Source of the DNA: Pleomorphomonas diazotrophica
Lineage (GTDB): Bacteria; Pseudomonadota; Alphaproteobacteria; Rhizobiales; Pleomorphomonadaceae
Length of the DNA stretch: 64,000 nt
NCBI RefSeq assembly: GCF_002844595.1
Contig: NZ_PJNW01000002.1
Span: forward strand, 1,116,001-1,180,000
Direction: 5' to 3'
Both the position numbers and the translations under genes were made by a program. Of this stretch, positions 24,030 through 33,120 are shown in pieces; the first letter of the stretch is position 1, and each line of letters begins with the position of its first letter. The notes under the pieces are model-generated. The model saw only the letters and a program-made list of their open reading frames with translations, was not told where the DNA came from and ran no database searches.

Positions 24030-26291
24030 CTACCGTCCAGCGCCCAGGAGACGCAGGGCGTTGGCCGTCACCAGCACGGTGGCGCCGGTGTCGGCGAGGA
24101 TGGCCGGCCAGAGCCCGGTGACGCCGAGTACGGTCGTCACCAGGAAGACGGCCTTCAGCCCGAGGGCGATGGAGATGTTCTGCCGGATGTTGGCCATGGC
24201 GCAGCGGGAGAGATCGATCATCGCGCCGATGTCGCCCACCCGGCCATAGAGAAGCGCCGCGTCGGCGGCCTCCAGCGCCACATCGGTGCCGCCGCCCATG
24301 GCTATGCCTATGTCGGCGCTTGCGAGTGCCGGCGCATCGTTGATGCCATCACCGATCTTGGCGACGACCAGCCGCTTGTCCTGGAGTGCCTTGATGGCGG
24401 CCTGCTTGTCGGCCGGCAGCAGACCGGCGCGCACGTCGTCAATGCCGAGCTCCCGGCCGACGGCCGCGGCGGCACGCGGATTGTCGCCCGTCAGCATGAC
24501 GGTGGTGACCCCGCGGCGCCTGAGGTCGGCGACGGCGGCAACCGCATCCGGACGCGGTGCGTCGCGAAGCCCGATGAGACCGATCGCCGCACCATCGGAC
24601 AGCAGCAGGCAAATCGTCTTGCCCTCGGTGGCGAGGCGCTCGACGGCGGCCAGCACCCCAGGTGTCAGCGTCGTCCGCTCGGCAGCCGCCTCGGCCGAAC
24701 CGAAGAACAGATCCCGTTCCTCAACGCGGCCGGTCACTCCCTTGCCGGGAATGGCCTTGCCATCCTCGACAGTCGCCAGCGCCGCGCTGCCGACGGCGGC
24801 AAGCATCGCCTTCGCCAGTGGATGGCTGGATGTCGCTTCGAGAGAAGCGGATAGGCGCAACACGGTGTCACGATCGACGCCAAAGCCCTCGACGTCCGTT
24901 ACCTTCGGCCTGCCTTCGGTTAGCGTTCCCGTCTTGTCGAAGGCCACCGCGGTCACGTCGCGCAGCCGTTCGAGAACGGAGCCGCCCTTGATGAGCAGCC
25001 CGGTCCGGGCACCGGCGGCCAGCGAGGCGGCAATGGCGGCCGGCGTCGAGATGACCAGCGCGCAGGGACAGCCGATCAGCAGGATAGCCAGCCCCTTGTA
25101 GATCCAGCCGCTCCAGTCGCCATCCAGGAGAGGCGGCAGCAGCGCGACGGCGGCGCCGACCGCCACCACGGCCGGCGTGTAATATCTGGCGAAGCGGTTG
25201 ATGAAGCGCTCGACCGGCGCACGGGTCTCCTGGGCCTCGGTGACGAGGCGAACGATACGGGCGATGGTATTGTCGGAAGCGGGAGCCGTGATGCGCACGG
25301 TGAGAACGCCATCGCCGTTGATGGTGCCGGCGTAAACTGAAGCGCCCTCGCCGCGCGTCACCGGCACGCTCTCGCCGGTCACCATGGATTCGTCGATGGA
25401 ACTTGTGCCGGCCACCACGACGCCGTCGCCGGGAAGGCGATCGCCGGGCCGGACCACCACCTGATCGCCGACGACAAGCGCCGAGGCCGCCACTTCGCGC
25501 GTGGTCCCACCTTCGAGACGGTGCGCCGTCTCCGGCACGAGACCGGCCAGCGCCTTGATCGATGACCGCGCCTTGCGGGCGGCAAGCCCCTCCAGCATCT
25601 CGCCAACCAGGAAGAAGAACACGACGGCAGCAGCTTCTTCGGTCGCGTCCAGGAACACCGCGCCGACCGCGGCGATGGTCATCAGGCTTTCGATGGTGAA
25701 CAGTTCGCCGGCCCGGACCAGCCGCAAGGCGCGCAAGGCGATCGGCGCGAGGCCGGCCAGCATCACCGCGAGAAACAGCCAACGCTCAGCCTCTGGAAAG
25801 AGGCGTCCCAGAAGATAGGCAGCGGCGATGCCCGCACCGACGCCGATCGTTTGCAAGCCCGCCGCCGATGTCCACCACGCTCCGTCGATCTCGGCGTGAA
25901 CGTGGCCGGAATGATCATGGTTGGCATGGTCATGACCGCCGTGATCGCCTCTCTCCGACGCGGCGTGGCTATGATCGTGATGATCGTGGCCCTCATGGCC
26001 GGCCTCGCCATGGTCGCAGCAACCGCAGGCGTGCTCATGCGGCTCGTGGTTTTCGGCATGTTGCTTGGGATGCTCGACGCTGATGTCATAGCCGAGGCGG
26101 CTTACTGCACTTTCCAGCGCCTTGAGATCAGCGGTATCGTCGTGGCGGACCACCATTGAGCCCGTCATCACCGAAACCGAGACGTCCTCGACACCATCAA
26201 TCCTGGCAACCGCCCCCTCGACGCGGGCGGCGCAGGCGGCGCAGTCCATGCCATCGACCTTGAAGCGGGTTTTCAGAGCCATGTCGGTCAT
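24030..26291 (-). CDS. zntA: Zn/Cd/Pb-translocating P-type ATPase (ZntA/CadA type) with His-rich segment
   Basis: This 753-residue P1B-type ATPase exports divalent soft metals from the cytoplasm. It has one N-terminal heavy-metal domain (GMDCAACAARVEG, residues 14-26) and then a segment at residues 74-132 with 19 histidines and a CGCC motif. The membrane CPC motif (IGCPCALVIS), phosphorylation site DKTGTLTEG, SSHPLA motif and hinge GDGINDAPAL follow. CPC with a GMDC domain and a divergent MerR gene points to Zn/Cd/Pb rather than Cu. The start is ATG at 26291; a second ATG nine bases on is also possible. Confidence 0.94.
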   Translation of the reverse strand: MTDMALKTRFKVDGMDCAACAARVEGAVARIDGVEDVSVSVMTGSMVVRHDDTADLKALESAVSRLGYDISVEHPKQHAENHEPHEHACGCCDHGEAGHEGHDHHDHSHAASERGDHGGHDHANHDHSGHVHAEIDGAWWTSAAGLQTIGVGAGIAAAYLLGRLFPEAERWLFLAVMLAGLAPIALRALRLVRAGELFTIESLMTIAAVGAVFLDATEEAAAVVFFFLVGEMLEGLAARKARSSIKALAGLVPETAHRLEGGTTREVAASALVVGDQVVVRPGDRLPGDGVVVAGTSSIDESMVTGESVPVTRGEGASVYAGTINGDGVLTVRITAPASDNTIARIVRLVTEAQETRAPVERFINRFARYYTPAVVAVGAAVALLPPLLDGDWSGWIYKGLAILLIGCPCALVISTPAAIAASLAAGARTGLLIKGGSVLERLRDVTAVAFDKTGTLTEGRPKVTDVEGFGVDRDTVLRLSASLEATSSHPLAKAMLAAVGSAALATVEDGKAIPGKGVTGRVEERDLFFGSAEAAAERTTLTPGVLAAVERLATEGKTICLLLSDGAAIGLIGLRDAPRPDAVAAVADLRRRGVTTVMLTGDNPRAAAAVGRELGIDDVRAGLLPADKQAAIKALQDKRLVVAKIGDGINDAPALASADIGIAMGGGTDVALEAADAALLYGRVGDIGAMIDLSRCAMANIRQNISIALGLKAVFLVTTVLGVTGLWPAILADTGATVLVTANALRLLGAGR

Positions 26292-26341
26292 CGCGAATCC
26301 TTGATTTCCAGTCTTCTTGCTTTTGCTGGTCTCAGGCTGCA

Positions 26342-26364
26342 TCCTCCAGTGACTAGAGGAGCAA
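26342..26364 (-). promoter_or_regulatory. MerR-type operator/promoter of the metal ATPase gene
   Basis: TCCTCCAG (26342-26349) and CTAGAGGA (26353-26360) form a dyad with one mismatch around three bases. On the minus strand TTGCTC (26364-26359) would be the -35, with the dyad filling an elongated spacer of about 19 bases, the arrangement used by MerR-family activators. The -10 is weak. The operator lies 13 bases before the MerR start. Confidence 0.55.
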
Positions 26365-26373
26365 GTAAGTAAA

Positions 26374-26796
26374 ATGACCGATATGCCGATCGGTGAAATC
26401 TCCCGGCGCAGCCAGGTGAAGGTGCCCACCATCCGCTATTACGAGCAGATCGGCCTGCTGCCGACGCCGCCGCGCAGCGAGGGCAACCGTCGCCTGTACG
26501 GAACACGCGATCTGAGGCGTCTTTCCTTCATCCGGCATGCCCGCGACCTCGGCTTCGAGATCGACGCCATCCGGACCTTGTTGACCCTGCAGGACAACCC
26601 TACCCAGCCTTGCGCGGAGGCCGACAGCATCGCCCGAGACAAGCTCGCCGAAGTCAACGCCCGCATCGACAGCCTGATGGCCCTGAAAGAGGAGCTGGAG
26701 GCCATGGTTGGCGGGTGCGGCCACAACTGCGTCGGCGAGTGCCGGGTGATCGAAGTGCTGGCCGATCACCACAAATGCCTGCATGCCGAGCACTGA
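26374..26796 (+). CDS. MerR family metal-responsive regulator (CadR/PbrR/ZntR-like)
   Basis: This 140-residue protein has the MerR helix-turn-helix (IGEISRRSQVKVPTIRYYEQIGLLP) with the wing RRLYG, a dimerisation helix, and metal-binding cysteines: one at PCAEAD (the conserved position before the long helix) and a C-terminal cluster GGCGHNCVGEC plus HHKCLHAEH. These match regulators of divalent soft metals. It is divergent from the P-type ATPase, which it probably activates when metal is bound. The start is ATG at 26374, with GGAG 12 bases upstream. Confidence 0.92.
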   Translation: MTDMPIGEISRRSQVKVPTIRYYEQIGLLPTPPRSEGNRRLYGTRDLRRLSFIRHARDLGFEIDAIRTLLTLQDNPTQPCAEADSIARDKLAEVNARIDSLMALKEELEAMVGGCGHNCVGECRVIEVLADHHKCLHAEH

Positions 26797-26830
26797 GCGC
26801 TCGGTCCATTTCCTGGCAGAGGGGCTTGCC

Positions 26831-26880
26831 GAAACGTCACCATCCTGCGAAACCGCTATATATTACGCTTGAGACGTTTC
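26831..26880 (+). promoter_or_regulatory. inverted repeat and -10 element upstream of fruK (possible LacI/Cra-type operator)
   Basis: GAAACGTC (26831-26838) is repeated in inverse as GACGTTTC (26873-26880), 34 bases apart. The second copy is part of GAGACGTTTC, one mismatch from the palindrome GAAACGTTTC typical of LacI/Cra-type sites. A TATATT (26859-26864) between them may be the -10. The start codon follows at 26896. Confidence 0.45.
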
Positions 26881-26895
26881 CGCCTGGAGCCACCA

Positions 26896-27852
26896 ATGAC
26901 CTCGCCCATCATCACCGTTACGCTCAATCCGGCGATTGACCTCACCGTCACGCTCGATGATCTGACGCCCGGCAAGGTCCATCGTGCCCGCGCGGCGCAG
27001 TCGAACGTCGGCGGCAAGGGCATCAATGTGGCCGGATGCATCGCCGACTGGGGCATTCCCGTGCTGGCGACCGGCGTGCTCGGACGCGGCAATGACGCCA
27101 CCTTCACGGATTTCTTCAAGGACAAGGGCATCCAGGACCGCTTCGTCCGTACCGCCGGCGACACGCGCACCAACATCAAGATCGCCGACGTCGTCACCGG
27201 CACCACGACCGACATCAACCTGCCCGGTCTCACCTTTGACGACGAGACCTATGACATGGTGCTCGACGTACTGCGCCGCGAAGTGGTGGAAGGCGCCCTG
27301 GTGGTGCTGGCCGGTTCGCTGCCGCTCGGCCAGCCGGCCAGCGTCTGGGCGCGGCTCACCGCCGATCTCTGCCTCCTCAGATGCCGGGTGGTGCTCGACA
27401 CTTCCGGTGCTCCGCTTGCCGCGTCGCTGGCGGCGCCGCGCGAGAGCCTGCCCTTTGCCGTCAAGCCCAATCGGCTGGAACTGGAAGCCTGGGCCGGACG
27501 CCCCCTGACGGAGGTCGTCGATATCGTGGCCGCCGCCCGGAGCATCCAGGCGCTCGGCATCGAACTGGTCGTCGTCTCACGCGGTGAGCAAGGCGCCATC
27601 TTCCTGCGCGGCAACACCGCTTTGTCGGCGCGGTTGCCGGTGGTCAATGCGCTGTCGACGGTCGGCGCCGGTGATGCAATGGTGGCCGGCATTGCCTCCT
27701 CGCTGGCCGACAATCTGGGCCTCGAAGCGCTCGCCCGCCGTGCTGTGGCCTTCGCCACCGCCAAGCTCGGTCGAATCGGACCGCACCTGCCCTCGCCCGA
27801 CGACGTGCGCCAACTGGCTCGCCGCGTCGACGTTGCCGTGCTTGCCAGCTGA
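26896..27852 (+). CDS. 1-phosphofructokinase / PfkB-family sugar-phosphate kinase
   Basis: This 318-residue PfkB-family kinase phosphorylates a fructose phosphate to fructose 1,6-bisphosphate. It shows the N-terminal signature TLNPAIDLTV, the glycine-rich substrate loop NVGGKGINVA, the KPNRLELE segment and the catalytic GAGDAMVAG. Members are 1-phosphofructokinases (FruK) or 6-phosphofructokinases II; the sequence alone does not settle which, and no fructose PTS genes adjoin. ATG at 26896 is preceded by GGAG. It is followed 217 bases later by the aldolase gene, which would cleave its product. Confidence 0.88.
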   Translation: MTSPIITVTLNPAIDLTVTLDDLTPGKVHRARAAQSNVGGKGINVAGCIADWGIPVLATGVLGRGNDATFTDFFKDKGIQDRFVRTAGDTRTNIKIADVVTGTTTDINLPGLTFDDETYDMVLDVLRREVVEGALVVLAGSLPLGQPASVWARLTADLCLLRCRVVLDTSGAPLAASLAAPRESLPFAVKPNRLELEAWAGRPLTEVVDIVAAARSIQALGIELVVVSRGEQGAIFLRGNTALSARLPVVNALSTVGAGDAMVAGIASSLADNLGLEALARRAVAFATAKLGRIGPHLPSPDDVRQLARRVDVAVLAS

Positions 27853-28069
27853 TCTCCCGGGCAGTAGTTTGCCCATGGAGGAAAGCACGAATATTCAGCC
27901 GAACTATCAATTGCGTTCACGTTTTTTTGGCGCAACCGACGGTCTTGACCGAACTCGGCTCTGGTAAATTGTGCTAAAGTCGTAGATATGAGCCAGTCTG
28001 TTTCGCCAGTCGCACGCGATAGGCGGGAAGGGCTCGGGACCACAGAAGAATTCGCGAAGGAGTTCCCTT

Positions 28070-29134
28070 ATGGCGCTGGTTTCACTGCGGCAGTTGCTCG
28101 ATCATGCCGCCGAACATGGCTACGGCATGCCGGCCTTCAATATCAACAACATGGAGCAGATGCTGTCCGTCATGGCCGCGGCCAAGGAGACCGACAGCCC
28201 GGTGATCATGCAGGCCAGCCGCGGCGCCCGCGCGTTTGCCAATGACATCGTGCTCAGCCACCTGATCAAGGCTGCCATCGAGCTCTATCCCGAAGTTCCG
28301 GTCTGCATGCATCAGGACCATGGCAACTCGGAAGCCACCTGTCTTTCGGCCATCACCAACGGCTTCTCGTCGGTCATGATGGACGGCTCGCTCAAGGCCG
28401 ACGGCAAGACCCCGGCCGACTTCGATTACAACGCCACCGTCACCGGCCGCGTCGCTGAGCTCAGCCACATGGTTGGCGCCTCGACGGAAGGCGAACTCGG
28501 CGTGCTCGGCTCGCTCGAGACCGGCATGGGCGACAAGGAAGACGGCCACGGCGCCGAGGGCGTGCTCAGCAAGGAGCAGCTCCTGACCGATCCGGACGAA
28601 GCGGTGAAGTTCGTCAAGCGCACCAAGGTCGACGCTCTGGCCATCGCCATGGGCACCAGCCACGGCGCCTACAAGTTCTCCCGCAAGCCGACGGGTGACG
28701 TGCTGGCCATCTACCGCATCAAGGAGATCCACGAGCGCATGCCGAACGTGCATCTCGTGATGCATGGCTCGTCGTCGGTTCCGCAGGACCTTCTCGACAT
28801 CATCAACGCCTACGGCGGCCAGATGCCCCAGACCTTCGGCGTGCCGGTCGAGGAAATCGTCAACGGCATCAAGCACGGCGTGCGCAAGGTGAACATCGAC
28901 ACCGACTGCCGCATGGCCATCACCGGTGCCATCCGCAAGTTCTTCGCCGAGAAGCCGGCCGAGTTCGATCCGCGCTCCTTCATGAAGCCGGCCATGGCCG
29001 CCATGCAGAAGGTCTGCAAGCAGCGCTATGAGGAGTTCGGCGCCGCCGGTCACGGCTCGAAGATCAAGGTGATCCCGCTCGCCGACATGGCCAAGCGCTA
29101 CGCTTCGGGCGAGCTCGACCCCAAGATCGCCTGA
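28070..29134 (+). CDS. fba: class II fructose-bisphosphate aldolase (Calvin-cycle subtype)
   Basis: This 354-residue zinc enzyme cleaves fructose 1,6-bisphosphate to glyceraldehyde 3-phosphate and dihydroxyacetone phosphate, reversibly. Motifs are [11 protein letters not shown], the metal site [19 protein letters not shown]-like [11 protein letters not shown], and phosphate-binding MHGSSSVP. The length and C-terminal [11 protein letters not shown] agree with the subtype used in the Calvin cycle and in glycolysis/gluconeogenesis of alphaproteobacteria. ATG at 28070 is preceded by AAGGAG. A TTGACC word at 27945 may be its -35. A strong terminator follows. Confidence 0.96.
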   Translation: MALVSLRQLLDHAAEHGYGMPAFNINNMEQMLSVMAAAKETDSPVIMQASRGARAFANDIVLSHLIKAAIELYPEVPVCMHQDHGNSEATCLSAITNGFSSVMMDGSLKADGKTPADFDYNATVTGRVAELSHMVGASTEGELGVLGSLETGMGDKEDGHGAEGVLSKEQLLTDPDEAVKFVKRTKVDALAIAMGTSHGAYKFSRKPTGDVLAIYRIKEIHERMPNVHLVMHGSSSVPQDLLDIINAYGGQMPQTFGVPVEEIVNGIKHGVRKVNIDTDCRMAITGAIRKFFAEKPAEFDPRSFMKPAMAAMQKVCKQRYEEFGAAGHGSKIKVIPLADMAKRYASGELDPKIA

Positions 29135-29161
29135 TCTCGGTTCATGATCGATAATATCGGA

Positions 29162-29190
29162 ACGGGGCGCTTCGGCGCCCCGTTTGCTTT
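29162..29190 (+). terminator. intrinsic terminator after fba
   Basis: ACGGGGCGC and GCGCCCCGT form a nine-pair stem with a TTCG tetraloop (29162-29183), followed by TTGCTTT. It starts 28 bases past the aldolase stop. Confidence 0.9.
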
Positions 29191-29230
29191 GGAAGAGTAG
29201 CTTGCCTCGATGTGTGCTCGAGCGAAGACT

Positions 29231-29512
29231 CTAGGCAACCGCATCCAGCGCCGGGTCGCGGATCAGGAAACGGACGATGCCTTGATCCGCAGCTGCGATC
29301 CGCACGCCGATCTTGCGACGCCCGGCGCCGATGCTGATACGCCCGCACACGCCGATCAGGCAGGTGAAATCCTCATCGACGTCGGCTTCTCCTTCGACGG
29401 ACAGGCTCCCGTCGCTTCGGAAGCCGGCCTTGACCCGGCAGACGACCGGAATTGGGGGCCGCCCCTCGAACTCAAGATGGGTGGTAAACCCTTGTTTCGA
29501 TGCTGCAACCAC
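29231..29512 (-). CDS. hypothetical protein, 93 residues
   Basis: The frame begins at GTG 29512 with AGGAGG seven bases upstream, which is the reason for preferring this start over a TTG at 29575. The product is a soluble, acidic-to-neutral protein with alternating strands (PVVCRVKAGFRSD, SLSVEGEADVD, KIGVRIAAAD) and three cysteines. The beta-rich pattern suggests a small barrel or PilZ-like fold, but no motif confirms it. It is flanked by the aldolase terminator region downstream and an AT-rich intergenic stretch upstream. I do not recognise the family. Confidence 0.6.
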   Translation of the reverse strand: MVAASKQGFTTHLEFEGRPPIPVVCRVKAGFRSDGSLSVEGEADVDEDFTCLIGVCGRISIGAGRRKIGVRIAAADQGIVRFLIRDPALDAVA

Positions 29513-29822
29513 AACCAGTCCTCCTTCAAAAGAACGGAGGGCACGAGGAGTACGGCTCGTGCAAAATTGGCTCAAAATTGAGACTTGTTCTTAAAACACC
29601 CGTATATTTGCCTATATCCAAACATTTGAGAAGCACAATTTTTGATGGGAATATCCTGCCGATCAAACTGCCTTTACCCTGGGCGACTTAGGGACTCTTG
29701 GTAAATATGTGCTCGGTTGGCGGGGCGTCCGAAACCTTCCAGTCAGGCTTTCCCCAGCAAGGTGCCCTTGCTCCAGCCGCGCTGCCAGAGGACAAAGGTG
29801 GGCCAAGAACCGGAGAGCGCCG
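29513..29822. other. 310-base intergenic region with an AT-rich core
   Basis: Bases about 29570-29700 are clearly richer in A and T than the surroundings and contain TATATTTGCCTATAT and ATTTTTGATG words. The region separates divergent genes (hypothetical protein and peroxiredoxin) and probably holds their promoters. No open frame with a ribosome binding site was seen. Confidence 0.5.
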
Positions 29823-30284
29823 ATGACCATTGCAGTGGGTTCCCCCGCCCCTGATTTTACTCTGGCTACCGACGAGGGCGAGGTTTCGCTGGCCGCGCTT
29901 CGAGGGCGACCTGTGGTGGTCTACTTCTATCCCAAGGACGACACGTCCGGTTGCACGCGCGAAGCGATCGGCTTCTCCTGCCTAGCCGACGAGTTTGCCA
30001 AGACGGATGCAACGGTCATCGGCATCTCTCCGGACACCGTGGAGAAGCACGGCAAGTTCCGCGTGAAGCACAAGCTGACGGTGGCACTTGGCTCCGATCC
30101 CGAGCACAAGGTGGCGGAGAGCTACGGCGCCTGGGGAGAGAAGTCGCTCTACGGCAAGCGATATTTCGGCATCATTCGCTCGACCTTTCTGATTGCGCGC
30201 GACGGCACCGTGGCGAGGGTGTGGCCGAAGGTCAAAGTCGAAGGCCACGCCGAGGAGGTGCTGGCCGCCGTCAAGGCACTCTGA
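29823..30284 (+). CDS. bcp: thioredoxin-dependent peroxiredoxin, Bcp/PrxQ type
   Basis: This 153-residue enzyme reduces hydrogen peroxide and organic hydroperoxides. The active-site run YPKDDTSGCTREAIGF holds the peroxidatic cysteine after Thr, with the conserved Arg in RSTFLI. In many Bcp enzymes the resolving cysteine is five residues after the first; here the next cysteine is nine residues on (GFSC), so it may not resolve by the usual route and the protein may work as a one-Cys type. ATG at 29823 is preceded by GGAGAG. The M23 peptidase gene lies 132 bases downstream on the same strand. Confidence 0.92.
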   Translation: MTIAVGSPAPDFTLATDEGEVSLAALRGRPVVVYFYPKDDTSGCTREAIGFSCLADEFAKTDATVIGISPDTVEKHGKFRVKHKLTVALGSDPEHKVAESYGAWGEKSLYGKRYFGIIRSTFLIARDGTVARVWPKVKVEGHAEEVLAAVKAL

Positions 30285-30416
30285 GCCGGTCTTTCGTCGG
30301 CCCGCGCGACCAAGCTTCAAGCCTTCATTAACCCTAACGGTTTCTAATCGCTCCAAACGGGGGTCGCCTGCTGCGTGTCGGTGGTGTGGCCAGGTCCCGT
30401 CTGGAGCGTCGCGTTG

Positions 30417-31721
30417 ATGATGAGACCACAAGCCGCAGATCGATACCGCAGCCAGAACTCGGCGAGACGCATCGTCATCATCAGCCGTGACAACACACGC
30501 AGCTATACCTTCAGTCCGCTGGCCCTGTTCGGCGGCCTCACCCTGTTCCTGACGGTGTCGCTCGGCTTCCTGGCCGCCACCACCTATCTGGTGTTCCGCG
30601 ACGATCTGTTCGATCTGGTGCGCGAGCGCAACGCCGACATGCAGCAAGCCTACGAGGACCGCATCGCCCGCCTGCGGTCGGAGATCGATCGCATCTCCAG
30701 CCGGCAGATTCTCGACAGCGTCGCAATGGACGAGAAGGTCGAGAAGATCATGACGGCCCAGCAGGGCATTGCAGACCGCCAGCGGGCCGTCGGCGACCTG
30801 ATCGACAAGGCGCGCAGCATCGGTCTCCTCGATGATAACAACGCGGCGGTCCCCGCCGACAGGCGGGCCGCCCTCGATCCGGCCGACGTGACCGGCTCCG
30901 TCAACGCCTACGCCGACGCCGGCCGCGCCAGCCTGATCGACCGCCAGTTCGATGCGCTGACCTCGGCGGCGCCGAATGCCGCCATACCCAAGGCCGATCT
31001 GCGCACGGCGGATGGCAAGCCCGACTTCAGGGCGATATCCAGCCACCTCGCCGCCGTCGACGCCGAGCAGGCCAAAGCCGTCGAAGCCATCGCCGTGGCC
31101 GCCAACTCTCGCGTCGACGCCGCGGTGGACATCATCGCCAACGCCGGCCTTCGCGTGAACGTGCCGGAGGGTCCCGTGGAGAAGGAGGACGCAGTCGGCG
31201 GTCCCTTCATCCCCGTGGCCGGAGCCCAAGCGCTCGCCGCCGCCATGCAGGAGGCCGATCAGGCCTTCGGCCGCATGGCGCTCGTCAAGGCGGCCGCGGC
31301 CCGCCTGCCCTTGGTCCGTCCCCTCCCCGGCGGCGACATGACCTCGAACTACGGATCTCGCCGTGATCCCTTCCTCGGCTCACTGGCCTTTCACGCCGGC
31401 ATCGATTTCCGCTCGCCCACCGGTACCGACATCAGGCCAACGGCGCCGGGTGTGGTGACAGCGGCGGGCTGGGCTGGGGGCTATGGCAACATGGTCGAAG
31501 TGGACCATGGCAATGGAGTCACCACGCGCTATGGACATATGTCCCGCATCGTCGCCCGCGTCGGCGATCGGGTGACGCGAGACACGATCATCGGCGAGGT
31601 CGGCTCGACCGGCCGATCAACCGGCCCGCATCTTCACTACGAGACGCGGGTCAACGGCGCGCCGTTCAACCCGATCAACTACATCAACGCGGGAAACAGG
31701 CTGGCGAGCCTTCTGCCCTGA
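30417..31721 (+). CDS. M23 family metallopeptidase with N-terminal membrane anchor and coiled coil
   Basis: This 434-residue protein has an N-terminal cytoplasmic stretch, one transmembrane helix ([20 protein letters not shown]), a long helical/coiled-coil region (about residues 60-270) and a C-terminal LytM/M23 domain. The zinc motifs are visible as FHAGIDF (HxxxD), RYGHMS and GPHLHYE (HxH), so it should be an active endopeptidase of peptidoglycan cross-bridges. The start is ATG at 30417 (a second ATG follows at once). A TTAACC word lies about 85 bases upstream. It converges on prfB across a shared terminator. Confidence 0.9.
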   Translation: MMRPQAADRYRSQNSARRIVIISRDNTRSYTFSPLALFGGLTLFLTVSLGFLAATTYLVFRDDLFDLVRERNADMQQAYEDRIARLRSEIDRISSRQILDSVAMDEKVEKIMTAQQGIADRQRAVGDLIDKARSIGLLDDNNAAVPADRRAALDPADVTGSVNAYADAGRASLIDRQFDALTSAAPNAAIPKADLRTADGKPDFRAISSHLAAVDAEQAKAVEAIAVAANSRVDAAVDIIANAGLRVNVPEGPVEKEDAVGGPFIPVAGAQALAAAMQEADQAFGRMALVKAAAARLPLVRPLPGGDMTSNYGSRRDPFLGSLAFHAGIDFRSPTGTDIRPTAPGVVTAAGWAGGYGNMVEVDHGNGVTTRYGHMSRIVARVGDRVTRDTIIGEVGSTGRSTGPHLHYETRVNGAPFNPINYINAGNRLASLLP

Positions 31722-31747
31722 GGGCTGGGAGTGTTGCCTCTGACAAA

Positions 31748-31777
31748 AAAGGCGGGATGCCGAAGCGCCCCGCCTTT
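31748..31777. terminator. bidirectional intrinsic terminator between M23 gene and prfB
   Basis: AAAGGCGGG (31748-31756) pairs with CCCGCCTTT (31769-31777). A T-run follows on the plus strand (TTTCTGTTC) and a stronger one on the minus strand (TTTTTTGTCA), so it can end both convergent transcripts. Confidence 0.88.
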
Positions 31778-31803
31778 CTGTTCATTTGCGATCCAGCGAT
31801 GGA

Positions 31804-32935
31804 TCAGTCGATGTCCGAAATCTCGGCCGGCTGCTTGCCGAAGGCGCGCTGGGCCAGCGCAGCCTCCATGAAGTTGTCGAGATCGCCGTTGAGCACGTCG
31901 GACGGTGACGTGCTTTCGACGCCCGTCCGGAGATCCTTGACCAACTGATAGGGCTGCAACACGTAGGAGCGGATCTGGTGGCCCCAGCCGATGTCGGTCT
32001 TGCCGGCCTGCTCGGCGTTGGCCTTTTCCTCGCGCTTCTTCAGCTCCGCCTCGTAGAGGCGGGCACGCAGCATGTTCCAGGCGGTCGCCCGGTTCTTGTG
32101 CTGCGAGCGCTCGGCCTGACAGGCCACCACGATGCCCGAGGGATAGTGGGTGATGCGCACCGCCGAGTCAGTAGTGTTGATGTGCTGGCCACCGGCGCCC
32201 TGGGCGCGATAGGTGTCGATGCGGCAGTCGCTCTCGTTGATCTCGATTTCGATCTTGTCGTCGATCACCGGGTAGACCCAGACCGAGGAAAACGACGTGT
32301 GCCGACGCGCCTGGCTGTCGAAGGGCGAGATGCGCACCAGACGGTGGACGCCCGACTCGGTCTTCAGCCAGCCATAGGCGTTGTGGCCCTTGATGAGCAC
32401 CGTGGCACTCTTGATGCCGGCCTCTTCGCCGTCGTGGACTTCCAGTACCTCGACCTTGTAGCCACGCTTGTCCGCCCAGCGCGTGTACATGCGCAGGAGC
32501 ATGTTGGTCCAGTCCTGGCTTTCCGTGCCGCCGGCGCCCGAGTTCACCTCGATATAGGTGTCGTTGGCGTCGGCCTCGCCGGATAGCATGGACTCCACCT
32601 GCTGGCGGGCGATCTCGTCCTTGAGGCCTCGCAGGGTGTTCTCGGCGTCGGTGACAACGGTGGCGTCGTCCTCCATCTCGCCGAGTTCGATCAGCTCGAT
32701 GCTGTCCTTCAGGTCACGGTCGAGCTTGAGATAGCCGTTGATTCGGTTCTCGAGATCAGTGCGCTCGCGCATGATCTTCTGCGCGCGCTCGGGATCGTTC
32801 CAGAGCGATGGATCCTCGACGAAACCGTTCAGTTCGGCCAGGCGCTGCTGAGAGGCATCCCAGTCAAAGATGCCTCCTCAGCAGGGCCATACCCTGCTTG
32901 ATCTCGTCGACGATGGCCTCGATTTCGGCTCGCAT
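31804..32935 (-). CDS. prfB: peptide chain release factor 2, with programmed +1 frameshift
   Basis: RF2 ends translation at UGA and UAA. The gene is in two frames. The first 23 codons (from ATG 32935, [15 protein letters not shown]...) end in CTT TGA at 32869-32864; a +1 shift continues as Asp-Trp-Asp-Ala for 353 codons, giving 376 residues, normal for RF2. The stop-recognition tripeptide SPF (RISPFDSQ) and the catalytic GGQ (GAGGQHIN) are present. Readthrough depends on RF2 level, which is the classic autoregulation. A naive annotation starting at the internal ATG 32772 would lose the N-terminal domain. Confidence 0.97.
32863..32878 (-). promoter_or_regulatory. prfB programmed frameshift site
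   Basis: On the minus strand an internal Shine-Dalgarno-like AGGAGG (32878-32873) is followed by CAT and then the slippery CTT TGA C (32869-32863). The three-base gap between AGGAGG and CTT is the spacing of the Escherichia coli RF2 site, and C after TGA is the poor-termination context. Confidence 0.95.
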
Positions 32936-33120
32936 GTGTGAGCTCCAGTCAGGAGGTTGAGTTGGCGCCGAGGTAAGCTCCATCGGCGGGTGCCCGTCGT
33001 CGATCACGGGCGCGGCGGACCATAGGAACGGATGCCGCCGATGTAAACTGCCTTTTCCCGCCTCAAGGTCCGGCAGCCTCGAGCGGCCACCCTCGCAGAT
33101 GAGGTCTCAGGTCGCAGCCG

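Noticed and set aside
27859-27874. Small GGGCA...TGCCC hairpin after fruK
   Set aside because: Only five base pairs, with no T-run; too weak to call.
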